Assembly: GCA_036803025.1 (NCBI GenBank)
Contig: DAIRVC010000001.1
Location: 1-63,635, forward strand
Source of the DNA: DAIRVC01 sp036803025
GTDB lineage: Bacteria; Chloroflexota; Anaerolineae; Anaerolineales; E44-bin32
Length of the DNA stretch: 63,635 nucleotides
Direction: 5' to 3'
The notes below the pieces were generated by a model. The model was not told where the DNA came from and did no database searches. It saw nothing but the letters and a program-made list of their open reading frames with translations. This document shows positions 1-8,424 of the stretch, piece after piece. A program made the translations under genes and the position numbers. Each line of letters begins with the position of its first letter. The stretch's first letter is position 1.

Positions 1-1
1 C

Positions 2-457
2 GCCCTGCGGCAGATCGCGCAGGAGTACGCCGGCGATGTCCACATCGTGTACCCCGTGCACCTGAATCCCAACGTCCGCCAGCCGGCCCACGAGCAGCTG
101 GCGGGCCTGCCAAACGTGACCCTTACCGATCCGCTCGACTACCTTCCGATGGTCCACCTGATGAAGCGCGCCACGTTAGTCCTGACCGACTCGGGCGGTC
201 TGCAGGAGGAGGCGCCTGCGCTGGGAACGCCGGTGCTGGTGCTGCGCCGCGTGACGGAGCGCCCGGAGGCGATCGAGGCCGGCACTGCCCGTCTGGTGGG
301 CACTGATCCAGCGCGCATCCTAGCCGAGACCCGCCGTCTTCTGGATGATCCGGCTGCGCATGCGGCCATGGCCCGGGCGGTCAATCCGTACGGCGACGGC
401 CGCGCCGCAGAGCGGATCGTCGAGGCCCTCCTGCAACAGCCGCGCCGCGAGCCGTAG
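2..457 (+). CDS. wecB: UDP-N-acetylglucosamine 2-epimerase (non-hydrolysing), 3' part
   Basis: The gene enters from the left edge and only the last 151 residues are present. The visible half carries the family signatures: YPVHLNPNV, DSGGLQEEAPALG and the nucleotide-contacting stretch TERPEAIEAGTARLVG, then the closing NPYGDGRAAERI. The family interconverts UDP-GlcNAc and UDP-ManNAc in the cytoplasm for surface polysaccharide synthesis. A glycosyltransferase follows within 35 bp on the same strand, which fits a polysaccharide or glycolipid context. The start and the N-terminal Rossmann domain lie outside the window. Confidence 0.93.
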   Translation, partial: ALRQIAQEYAGDVHIVYPVHLNPNVRQPAHEQLAGLPNVTLTDPLDYLPMVHLMKRATLVLTDSGGLQEEAPALGTPVLVLRRVTERPEAIEAGTARLVGTDPARILAETRRLLDDPAAHAAMARAVNPYGDGRAAERIVEALLQQPRREP

Positions 458-491
458 CCCGGACCCGAGCATCCCCTTGGGGGCGACACCT

Positions 492-1508
492 GTGCGCGTA
501 CTCCTGGTCCCTCACATCCCGGGCTCCGCCGGCCCGGCCAACTTCCAGCGCCGGTTGTCCGCCGGCCTGAGTGCGCGGGGGGTACCGGTCGGGCAGGATT
601 TCTCCGCCGGCCGGGGCGACGTACTGCTGGTGGTCGGGGGGACGCGCAACCTGGCAGCGCTGCTGCGCGCCAAACGGCGCGGCGCAAGGCTCGTCCAACG
701 CCTGAACGGGATGAACTGGATCCACCGCCGCACGCGGACCGGGGCACGTCATTACCTGCGGGCGGAAGTCAACAATCTGCTCCTGAGGCTGATCCGCAGC
801 CGGCTGGCTGAGGCGATTGTCTACCAGAGTCGATTCGCGCAGTCATGGTGGGAGAGAGTCGGCGGCCCGACGGGCGTGCCGACGCACGTGGTCTACAACG
901 GCGTCGCCCTCGACGAGTACCATCCATCGGGCGAGGGATCGCCGCCAGCCGACCGCTGGCGGCTGTTGGTGGTGGAGGGCAACCTGGCCGGGGGGTATGA
1001 GCACGGCCTGCGGGCCGCCTTTGGGCTGGTCGAGCGGTTGACTGCGAAGGCCGACCGCCCGGTCGAGCTGGTCGTCGCCGGACAGGCCCACCCGGCGCTG
1101 CGCGCGCATTGGCAGGCGGCGAGCACCGTCCCGGTCCGCTGGCTGGGACAGGTGCCGTGGGGCGAGATCCCGGCGTTGGATCGCAGTGCGCACGTCCTCT
1201 ACGCCGCCGACCTGAATCCGGCCTGCCCGAACGCGGTCATCGAGGCGCTGGCCTGTGGGCTGCCCGTGGTTTCCTTCGATACCGGTGCGCTGCCCGAGTT
1301 GGTGACCGGCGATTCCGGCCGCCTGGCGCCCTATGGCGGCGACCCGTGGAAGCTCGAGCCGCCCGACCAGGACGGCCTGGCTGAGCGGACCCTCGAACTC
1401 CTGGCCGACCAGCCGCGCTTCCGCCGCGGCGCGCGCCGGCGAGCCGAGGCGGGTCTCGGGCTGGAGGCCATGCTCGACGGCTACTGGGCCGCTCTATTTC
1501 CCCCTTAA
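492..1508 (+). CDS. Glycosyltransferase, GT1/GT4 (GT-B fold)
   Basis: This 338-residue protein starts at GTG 492, where the hydrophobic first strand VRVLLVPHIPG begins; an upstream extension in the same frame only shadows wecB. The C-terminal half has the usual GT-B donor-site features: VYNGVALDEY, a long Rossmann strand LLVVEGNL, and NAVIEALACGLPVVSFDTGALPELV. Such enzymes transfer a sugar from an activated nucleotide donor to a lipid or glycan acceptor at the inner face of the membrane. The substrate cannot be read from sequence. Proximity to wecB suggests joint work on a cell-surface glycan. Confidence 0.85.
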   Translation: MRVLLVPHIPGSAGPANFQRRLSAGLSARGVPVGQDFSAGRGDVLLVVGGTRNLAALLRAKRRGARLVQRLNGMNWIHRRTRTGARHYLRAEVNNLLLRLIRSRLAEAIVYQSRFAQSWWERVGGPTGVPTHVVYNGVALDEYHPSGEGSPPADRWRLLVVEGNLAGGYEHGLRAAFGLVERLTAKADRPVELVVAGQAHPALRAHWQAASTVPVRWLGQVPWGEIPALDRSAHVLYAADLNPACPNAVIEALACGLPVVSFDTGALPELVTGDSGRLAPYGGDPWKLEPPDQDGLAERTLELLADQPRFRRGARRRAEAGLGLEAMLDGYWAALFPP

Positions 1509-1665
1509 CTCCTGCTTGCGCAGGAACCTCAGACGACGAATAATCAAGGTTATCCTGTGACGCCCGTCACAAGGAGGCCCTTCCGACCGTTCACTCAACA
1601 GACGATTCGTGCGCCCGCCGCCAGCCGTGGAGCGGTCGCGTAGCGCTCATCTCACTGGAGGCCCC

Positions 1666-3453
1666 ATGGATCCCCGTCGCGCCGGCGCACTGCTACTGGT
1701 TCCTGTCACCCTCTTCCTGGCGGGTTGCGGCGGCGGTGGCGGCGGAGGAGGCGGTGAGGCGCCCGCCGGCGCGATGCCGGCCTTCTGCGCCAGCCAGACC
1801 CCTGTGCAGGTCTCCCCGGCCGACGGGGCGGAGATCGGCAACGCCGGCATCCCGCATCAGTGGCTCAACTTCGTGTACGACGCGAGTGAATGCCAGCCGC
1901 CGTATTTCGAAGCCCAGCATTCCACGAGCCCGGACTTCTCGAGCGACGTCGACCAGGACGAAATCCCGTTGGGGTCCGGGTCTGAGTTCTATGGCGCTTA
2001 TCCACTCCAACCGGGCACGACTTACTACTGGCGAGTGCGCGCCGCGTGGGACGATGCTGCGGCCGCCTGGTCGCCGGTCTGGTCGTTCCACACCATCGAT
2101 GTCTGCGACGCCTCGGACCTGGCTGCGCCGTGGCCGATCGACCCGGAGAATGGCGCCGGGACGGAGGCGATCCTGCCCGGCTTCCATTGGTCCTATCCTG
2201 ATGTGGCCTGCAGCCCGGAGGGCTACCACTTTCAGGTCTCGGCTTCCGAGGACTTCAGCTCCACGCTGATTGACCAGCGCGATCCCACGCCTTTCGAACA
2301 TGCCTACCCGAACGTTGCCTTCGAACCGTGCACACTCCTGTACTGGCGCGTGGCCGCGTACCGCGGCGAAACCGACGGTCCATGGTCGGAGACGCAGAGC
2401 TATTGGGTTGAGCCAGATGAAGGCTGCAGCCTGGCCTGCGCGGCCGCATCGTTGGTCGAACCGGAACCGGTCGCCCCGTCGCTGTATGAGAACGTTGGGA
2501 TGGCGCCGGTCCAGGGTCTGGCGCCGCACCTGCTTCAATGGAGTTACCCGGCGCCTTGCCAGCCGGAGGGTTACGCTGTCCTGCTGTCGGATGAGCCCGA
2601 GTTCGTGAACAACTTCTGGGGCGCAAACACCGGCTCGCCAATCCCGAGTTGGACGCCCTACCTGCCACTGAATCCAGCCACACAGTACTGGTGGGAAGCG
2701 GCAGGGATGGTCGGGACGGATGTAGGACCCTACAGCAACCGGATGACCTTCTTCACCGGTCCCGAGTGCGACTCGTCCGGCCAGCTGGACATTCCCACGC
2801 TGCTCAGCCCGAGCGACGGCGCAAGCGTCGGGACCCTGCACCCGCGACTGCGCTTCACGATCGGCGCAGACGGCTGCGTGCCGGATGGCTACTATGTCGA
2901 CGTCCAGACCGATCCGGATTTCGGCGGTGAGAACGTGCTCGGCCTGGACCCCACGCAGCACATCCTCACCACCAATGTGTACGCGCACAGCCTTGCCTGG
3001 TGCGCGACCTACTACTGGCGCGTCGCGGCGGTCGAAGGTGATGTCCAGGGCGAATTCTCGGAGACCTGGTCGTTCACACCGCTGAGTGCAGTGGAGTGCA
3101 CGGGGAACGCGCCGCTTGTGGTCGGGCTCCAGGAGGCGGCCTGCTACTACGGCCCTGGAGCGGCATTCCAGATCCTTGGCTACTTGCTCGAGGGGGAGTC
3201 GGCGCCGCTCTTCGGCCGCGACATGTCCGGCCTGTGGCTGGCGATCGACAATCCCGACAATCCCGGGCAGCGCTGCTGGCTGGAGCGCCGCTTCGTCGAT
3301 GTCGCCGGTGAAGAGGAGGGCCTGCGAATCTTGAATCCGCCGCCTGCCTGCCGGGCCGAGTTGAGTCAATCGGATTGCACCGCCGCGGGCGGGACGTGGA
3401 CGCAAACGCACGATGTCAGCGGGGCGCCGCAGTCCTTCTGCCAGTGCCCGTAG
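1666..3453 (+). CDS. Surface lipoprotein with Fn3-like repeats and SH3-like C-terminus (copy 1)
   Basis: The protein has 595 residues. Start ATG 1666 has GGAG upstream and gives a classic lipoprotein signal, LFLAGC with Cys21, followed by a poly-Gly linker. At least four modules of about 100-120 residues follow. Each has paired cysteines, a W.YP strand and a closing TYYWRV or QYWWE strand, so they look like disulfide-stapled fibronectin III-like domains. Near residue 495 comes an SH3-like segment (LWLAIDNPDNPGQRCWL), and the protein ends with a small Cys-rich tail, CTAAGGTW to CQCP. It is presumably anchored outside the cytoplasmic membrane. The next gene is a full-length paralogue. No enzymatic motif is visible; adhesion or matrix binding is only a guess. 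Confidence 0.75.
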   Translation: MDPRRAGALLLVPVTLFLAGCGGGGGGGGGEAPAGAMPAFCASQTPVQVSPADGAEIGNAGIPHQWLNFVYDASECQPPYFEAQHSTSPDFSSDVDQDEIPLGSGSEFYGAYPLQPGTTYYWRVRAAWDDAAAAWSPVWSFHTIDVCDASDLAAPWPIDPENGAGTEAILPGFHWSYPDVACSPEGYHFQVSASEDFSSTLIDQRDPTPFEHAYPNVAFEPCTLLYWRVAAYRGETDGPWSETQSYWVEPDEGCSLACAAASLVEPEPVAPSLYENVGMAPVQGLAPHLLQWSYPAPCQPEGYAVLLSDEPEFVNNFWGANTGSPIPSWTPYLPLNPATQYWWEAAGMVGTDVGPYSNRMTFFTGPECDSSGQLDIPTLLSPSDGASVGTLHPRLRFTIGADGCVPDGYYVDVQTDPDFGGENVLGLDPTQHILTTNVYAHSLAWCATYYWRVAAVEGDVQGEFSETWSFTPLSAVECTGNAPLVVGLQEAACYYGPGAAFQILGYLLEGESAPLFGRDMSGLWLAIDNPDNPGQRCWLERRFVDVAGEEEGLRILNPPPACRAELSQSDCTAAGGTWTQTHDVSGAPQSFCQCP

Positions 3454-3580
3454 GGGAGAACCAAGAATGGGATGGGCTGGAACCGGTCGCGAAGTTGACT
3501 GAGGCTCCAGCTGAGTTGGGGACAGGGGCCGGAACGACATGCTGAGTGCTTGCGCGGCCGCGCAAGCTGGGGAGGAACCC

Positions 3581-5353
3581 ATGCGCCGCACGCTCATCCT
3601 GCTGTCCGCATCCCTGCTCGCCGCCTTGGCGCTGGCTGCCTGCGGCGGGACCACGCCGCGAGGCGGCGGGGGCGGCGGCCCGATGCCGTACTGCGCGGCC
3701 GACGAACTGCAGATCCCGGTGCTGGTCTCACCGGCTGATGGCTCGAACGTCGAGATGGCCGGGCTGACCTTTCACTGGATCTACAACCCGGCCGGCTGCC
3801 TGCCGGAGGAGTTCGAGGTTCAGGTTTCGCAGACGGTAACCTTCGACAACTACTCGGGGGCCACGCTGGACTACGGTGAAGACCACTGGTCTCCGCAGGT
3901 GGGCATGCTCCCGGCCACGGTCTACTACTGGCGGATGCGGGCTACGGTCTCAGGCGGTCCCGGCCCGTGGTCCCCGGTCTGGTCGTTCTATACCGGGCCG
4001 GTGTGCGAGGCGGCCGCGCTGGTCGCGCCCCAGACCGTCTTCCCGCACGGGTTCATGTTCGTCTACGACGCGCCCTCCTTCCAATGGACCTATCCGGACA
4101 GCACCTGTGTCGCCGAGGGGTATCACCTGCAGGTCGGCGGCGACGCCGGCTTCACCTCGGTTGTGGCCGACCTGCGGGCGGCCAATCCGGCAACGACATG
4201 GACGCCCGCCTTCGATCTGGTGAACTGCGGCGTCTACTACTGGCGTGTGGCGGCGATCGATGGGGATAGCGACGGGCCGTACTCGGCCGCGCAGACCTTC
4301 TCGGTCAACGCCGCGGCGACCTGCACACAGACATGCACTGCGGACCAACTGGTTGCGCCGGTGCCGCTCTTCCCGCCGCACTACGCCAACGTGGGCACGG
4401 CGCCGACCGAAGGCCTTGTCCCCGGGCTGTTGCAGTGGGGCTATCCAATGCCGTGCTTCCCGGAGGGCTTCGGCGTCCACCTCTCGACCTCGCCGGACTT
4501 CAGCGGCCCGAGCCTGGGCGGCGGCGTCCACCCGGTGACGGCCTTCGGCGGCAACTGGAGCCCCGGTGTTACCTTGGAGCCGGCCACCCAGTACTGGTGG
4601 GAGGTGTTTGCCGGGATCGGCACGACCTTCGGGCCGACCAGCCCGGCGCGCTCGTTCTTCACCGGACCTGAATGTGAGTCCGGCGCCGATGCCGTGCCGC
4701 CGACGTTGCTTTCGCCGCAGGATGGCGCCACCGTCGACACGCTTTCGCCGTGGCTGCGCTATACGCCGGGCGAGGGCGGCTGCGTGCCGGACGGGTGGGC
4801 CATCTACCTGGACACCGACGATGACTTCGCGGGCGAGGATCCGTACGCCTCTTACTACTTCCCCGGGACGAACTTCATGCCCGACCCGTTGCAGGACTGC
4901 ACCACGTACTACTGGCGCGTCTCGCCCATCCAGGATGACTTCGTTTTGCCCTGGTCGGAGGTCTGGTCGTTCCGAACCCAGACCGGAGCCACCTGCCTGG
5001 CCGGCCTCATCCACGGCCTGGCGCTGCAGGAGGTGCCCTGCCACCATGGGCCACACCCCGACTGGCCGGTCGACGGCTACATCCTGCAGGGTGAGCGGAC
5101 GCAGGTCTTCGGGAGCGACATGGCCCGCCGTTGGCTGGCGGTCGACAACCTCGACAATCCTGGCCAGCGCTGCTGGGTCCCGTCGGAGGCGATGGAGCTG
5201 CCCGTGGACGTGAACGAGCTGCGGATTCTGAATCCGCCGCTGGCCTGCAACAGCAGCCTGGCGCAGACGGAGTGTGAGGCGGCCAGCGGGACGTGGACCC
5301 GGTCCGTTGGTGCCGCCGCGCCGGCCACCACGTACTTCTGCCAGTGTCCGTAG
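3581..5353 (+). CDS. Surface lipoprotein with Fn3-like repeats and SH3-like C-terminus (copy 2)
   Basis: This 590-residue protein is a tandem paralogue of the preceding gene with the same architecture. Start ATG 3581 follows GGAGGAA. The lipobox is LAAC at Cys21 with a Gly-rich linker. Four cysteine-bearing Fn3-like modules with TVYYWRMRA, VYYWRVAA, QYWWEV and TYYWRVSP strands lead to an SH3-like domain (RRWLAVDNLDNPGQRCW). It ends in the same tail, CEAASGTW to CQCP. The two copies have diverged widely at the residue level, so this is not a recent duplication. Transcription probably ends at the strong hairpin at 5380-5423. Confidence 0.75.
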   Translation: MRRTLILLSASLLAALALAACGGTTPRGGGGGGPMPYCAADELQIPVLVSPADGSNVEMAGLTFHWIYNPAGCLPEEFEVQVSQTVTFDNYSGATLDYGEDHWSPQVGMLPATVYYWRMRATVSGGPGPWSPVWSFYTGPVCEAAALVAPQTVFPHGFMFVYDAPSFQWTYPDSTCVAEGYHLQVGGDAGFTSVVADLRAANPATTWTPAFDLVNCGVYYWRVAAIDGDSDGPYSAAQTFSVNAAATCTQTCTADQLVAPVPLFPPHYANVGTAPTEGLVPGLLQWGYPMPCFPEGFGVHLSTSPDFSGPSLGGGVHPVTAFGGNWSPGVTLEPATQYWWEVFAGIGTTFGPTSPARSFFTGPECESGADAVPPTLLSPQDGATVDTLSPWLRYTPGEGGCVPDGWAIYLDTDDDFAGEDPYASYYFPGTNFMPDPLQDCTTYYWRVSPIQDDFVLPWSEVWSFRTQTGATCLAGLIHGLALQEVPCHHGPHPDWPVDGYILQGERTQVFGSDMARRWLAVDNLDNPGQRCWVPSEAMELPVDVNELRILNPPLACNSSLAQTECEAASGTWTRSVGAAAPATTYFCQCP

Positions 5354-5379
5354 CCTGACTGACGGTGGCCGGACGCGAA

Positions 5380-5423
5380 CCCGCCGACTTCGGAGGTCCA
5401 GGGAGACTTCCGAAGTCGGCGGG
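5380..5423. terminator. Bidirectional hairpin terminator between convergent genes
   Basis: A near-perfect inverted repeat: 5380-5394 is the reverse complement of 5409-5423, and four further pairs (one G-U) extend the stem to 19 bp around a 6-nt loop. It lies exactly between the stops of the lipoprotein gene on the plus strand and the DUF4139 gene on the minus strand. There is little T-tract on either side. Confidence 0.75.
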
Positions 5424-5435
5424 AGGCCCTGATGC

Positions 5436-6911
5436 CTACGGCCAGGTGTACAGGACCGTGTAGCGCACGGTCGTCTCGCCTTCGGCCGGGACTCGCACCC
5501 GGAACTCGATGGTCGACGAGTCCATCTCACTGTAGTCGGCGTTCGCCCGCACGATCTGCCAATCGGTCCAGCGGAAGAGGTGCTCGACCACGCGCACCTC
5601 GACCGCTTCGTCCTTGTGGTTGCGCAGGGTAATCTCGTACGTTTCCTGCAAGCTGTGGTCTGAGGGGCGGGTGAAGTCGGTCTGGATACGCTCACCGACG
5701 ATATCGAAGGCGTCGCCGACATACAGCCGCACGTCTTCGCCCTCGGGGGTGTGGTCGATGGTGTCCTCGCCGATCAGCAGCGCGCTGCCATCGATATCTG
5801 CCTGGTAGACGCGCACGCGGCCGCGCGGCAGGTCGGCGCCGACCTGTTCGGTGTCGAACTCGAGCATGATCATGACGCGCGAGTTGGTGGCCACCCCGTA
5901 GGAAGGATCGGTCTGCGGGTAGCCGGAGTAGGAGCAATACCAGTAGTAGCTCTGGCACTGCAGGCCGTCGTAGACGAAGAACTTTTCGGCGGGTATGCTG
6001 GCGGCGCTGACGAACTCGATTTGCTTGACCTCGTTCTCGCGTACGGTGACCAGGCGCGGGATCTCATACAGGTGATACTCGAAGAACTCACGCTGCTCGA
6101 CATCGGCGGCGGCGGCTGTCGGCTGCGCCATCATCTCGGGCACGGCATAGGCGGCCTGCGTCAGGCGCTGCAGGTCGCCGGCAATCAACTTGAGCTGCGC
6201 ATCCTCGAAGGTCGCTCCGCTGTTGTTGGTCAGGGTGATCCAGCCGTCCAGATCGATGGCGGCATCGTCCGCCGCCAGCAGCACCACGTAGTCCGACTGC
6301 CAGGTGACGCCGCTGGTCAGGTAAGTGACCTCCACGTCGTGCCGCCCGGCCTGTTCGGCCCACAGCTGCCACAGCAGCGTCGGGCGGGTGATCAGCCCGT
6401 CGGGCAGCTCGGGGAATGAGAACTCCTGAACGTTGTCGAGCCGCACGACGGTCACGCGTCCGTCGTCGGCCTGCAGGATGATGTCGCCCCGGCCGCTGAG
6501 CAGGCTGCCCTCGTAGGTGGCGCCATCCTGGGTGACGACACGGATGTGCTCATCCAGGTACCTGTCCAAGAGCGCCGCTGCGCCGACCAGGTCGTACTCG
6601 TAGTTCTGTTCGAGCACCGAGGTGCCCTCCGGGTCGGTCAGGGACATGAACAGCACGCTGCTGGGGTCGATCGAGGCGGCGACGTCGCTGAAGGCGATCC
6701 GGTTAGCGCCGGCGCTCAGGTCGAACTGCCGGCGGTCGCGGACCAAGGCGGTGCCCTGGTTGTAGACGGTCAGAGACAGGGCGGCCTCGGACGCTTCGGC
6801 GGTCGGCGCCGCCGTAGGCGTCGGCCGGCCGGCCAGGCCGTTGCAGGCCAGTCCCAGGGCCAACACGGCCAGAGCGGCGGACAGCGGGCGGGCGGAACGG
6901 AACGGCGGCAT
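5436..6911 (-). CDS. DUF4139 domain-containing lipoprotein
   Basis: A 491-residue lipoprotein. The signal peptide ends in LGLAC with Cys23, followed by a Thr/Pro/Ala linker. The body matches the DUF4139 (mucoidy-inhibitor-A-like) pattern: an N-terminal beta region with VYNQGTALVRDRR, then VEVTYLTSGVTWQSDYVVLL, ITLTNNSGATFEDAQLKLIAGD, and a C-terminal beta-sandwich with ETYEITLRNHKDEAVEVRVVEHLFRWTDW ending in VRYTVLYTW (motifs abbreviated). The molecular function of this family is unknown; the location is probably extracytoplasmic. The gene stands alone between the convergent terminator and a divergent oxidoreductase gene. Confidence 0.8.
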   Translation of the reverse strand: MPPFRSARPLSAALAVLALGLACNGLAGRPTPTAAPTAEASEAALSLTVYNQGTALVRDRRQFDLSAGANRIAFSDVAASIDPSSVLFMSLTDPEGTSVLEQNYEYDLVGAAALLDRYLDEHIRVVTQDGATYEGSLLSGRGDIILQADDGRVTVVRLDNVQEFSFPELPDGLITRPTLLWQLWAEQAGRHDVEVTYLTSGVTWQSDYVVLLAADDAAIDLDGWITLTNNSGATFEDAQLKLIAGDLQRLTQAAYAVPEMMAQPTAAAADVEQREFFEYHLYEIPRLVTVRENEVKQIEFVSAASIPAEKFFVYDGLQCQSYYWYCSYSGYPQTDPSYGVATNSRVMIMLEFDTEQVGADLPRGRVRVYQADIDGSALLIGEDTIDHTPEGEDVRLYVGDAFDIVGERIQTDFTRPSDHSLQETYEITLRNHKDEAVEVRVVEHLFRWTDWQIVRANADYSEMDSSTIEFRVRVPAEGETTVRYTVLYTWP

Positions 6912-6988
6912 GGCATCCTCCTGCGCGTCGGGCGTCGTTGATTGATAGACGCCGTCAGGCTCGGGCGTGTTCCCGCGCGCCCGTTTGA

Positions 6989-6994
6989 TATAAT
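6989..6994 (+). promoter_or_regulatory. -10 box upstream of the molybdopterin oxidoreductase gene
   Basis: A perfect TATAAT lies 22 bp before the ATG at 7017. A -35 match at the expected distance is poor (GTGTTC at about 6967), so this is a candidate promoter resting mainly on the -10. Confidence 0.5.
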
Positions 6995-7016
6995 CCCCGT
7001 AGTCGAGGTGGCTTCT

Positions 7017-7661
7017 ATGTGGAAGGACATCCTTGGACGGAGAGAGGAAGAGGAGAAGGTCAGCGGCGAGGGTCGACTACCGCCCGGCCAATCGCTTACT
7101 CAGAAGTTCCCCGTCCTTCACTACGGACCGGTGCCGCGCTTCGACCCGAAGACCTGGGATCTGCGCGTGTGGGGCGAGGTGCAGGCCGAGCGGCACTGGT
7201 CGTGGGAGGAGTTCCAGAAGCTGCCGCGCGCTCGTCTGCGCATGGATATCCACTGCGTGACGCGCTGGAGCAAGTTCGACACGGAGTGGGAAGGGGTTTC
7301 GCTGCGCGTGTTGGTCGAGCAAGGTCTGATCCAGCTCAGGCCCGCCGCCCGCTACCTGCTGCAGCACTGCGAATACGGTTTCACGGTCAATGTCCCGCTC
7401 GAGGTGGCGCTGGCCGAGAACTTCCTCCTGGCGACGCACAACAACGGCGAACCGCTGACGCCGGATCACGGCTACCCGCTGCGAGGCGTGGTGGGATTCA
7501 TCCCCGGGCGCGAGGACCTGGCCACACCGTATTTCTGGAAGGGCGGGAAGTGGCTGCGCGGGCTGGAATTCCTCAGCCAGGACAGGCTGGGGTTCTGGGA
7601 GCAAGCCGGCTACCACAACCAGGCCGACGTCTGGAAAGAGCAGCGCTTCGCGGGCAGTTGA
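7017..7661 (+). CDS. Sulfite-oxidase-like molybdopterin oxidoreductase
   Basis: A 214-residue, single-domain member of the SUOX/MsrP-like molybdenum cofactor fold (COG2041). The signature MDIHCVTRWSK contains the cysteine that ligates Mo at about residue 80. The motifs WEGVSLRVLVEQ, NVPLEVAL and DHGYPLRGVVGFIPG are typical of the family. No signal or Tat peptide is seen (start MWKDILGRR), and no heme or dimerisation domain, so it is the short cytoplasmic-type version. The physiological substrate is unknown. The moaA gene at 31982-32992 supplies one step of the cofactor pathway elsewhere in the window. Confidence 0.85.
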   Translation: MWKDILGRREEEEKVSGEGRLPPGQSLTQKFPVLHYGPVPRFDPKTWDLRVWGEVQAERHWSWEEFQKLPRARLRMDIHCVTRWSKFDTEWEGVSLRVLVEQGLIQLRPAARYLLQHCEYGFTVNVPLEVALAENFLLATHNNGEPLTPDHGYPLRGVVGFIPGREDLATPYFWKGGKWLRGLEFLSQDRLGFWEQAGYHNQADVWKEQRFAGS

Positions 7662-7748
7662 AGGGCGCCGGCGGCGGGTCGGCGCGAGGGACGGCAGCGC
7701 GGGTCGCCGCGCCGCCGGGTGGCTGCGGCCCACAGATCGGCGGCAGGC

Positions 7749-8420
7749 ATGGAACACGACCGGCATGCGGCCGAGCGGCTGCGCATGGTCGACGAGCAGA
7801 TGTTCGAGCGCGACATCACCGATGCGCGTGTCCTGGACGCCATGCGCTCCGTGCCCCGGCATGCCTTCGTCCCCGCTGAGATCCAGCACCTCGCCTATGC
7901 CGATGCCCCCCTGCCCATCGGCCACCGTCAGACGATCTCGCAGCCCTACATCGTCGCCCTGATGACCCAGTTGTGCGAATTGGGCCCCGAAGCCCGCGTC
8001 CTGGAGGTAGGGACCGGCTCGGGCTATCAGGCGGCCGTCTTGTCACGCCTGGCGCGGCAGGTGTACACGATCGAGCGGCTGCCCGAGCTGGCGCGGCGGG
8101 CGCGCCAGGCCCTCGCTGCGCAGGGGATTGAGAATGTCACGGTCGTGGAGGGCGATGGGACTTTGGGACTGGCGGAGCACGCGCCTTACGATGCCATCCT
8201 GGTCGCCGCGGCTGCGCCGCGCGTACCGGCCGCGCTCAGAGAGCAATTGACGCCGGCCGGCGTGCTGGTGCTGCCGATCGGCGGGCGCGACGGCCAGATC
8301 CTCGAGCGCTGGCGGCGATGCGGTGACGAGTTCCGCCGCGAGCGGGTGACGGCCGTGGCCTTCGTGCCGCTGGTCGGCGCGCAAGGCTGGCCTCTTTCTG
8401 AAGACGACGAAGAACACTGA
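7749..8420 (+). CDS. pcm: Protein-L-isoaspartate O-methyltransferase (cytoplasmic copy)
   Basis: A 223-residue PCMT that repairs isoaspartyl residues by SAM-dependent carboxyl methylation. It has the hallmark VPRHAFVP, PLPIGHRQTISQPYIVALM and the SAM loop VLEVGTGSGYQAAVL, then DAILVAAAAPRVP and the closing LPIGG. The ATG at 7749 gives the expected short N-terminus; earlier in-frame codons add only low-complexity residues. A second, divergent PCMT gene with an export-like N-terminus lies at 28128-28892. Confidence 0.9.
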   Translation: MEHDRHAAERLRMVDEQMFERDITDARVLDAMRSVPRHAFVPAEIQHLAYADAPLPIGHRQTISQPYIVALMTQLCELGPEARVLEVGTGSGYQAAVLSRLARQVYTIERLPELARRARQALAAQGIENVTVVEGDGTLGLAEHAPYDAILVAAAAPRVPAALREQLTPAGVLVLPIGGRDGQILERWRRCGDEFRRERVTAVAFVPLVGAQGWPLSEDDEEH

Positions 8421-8424
8421 GGGT

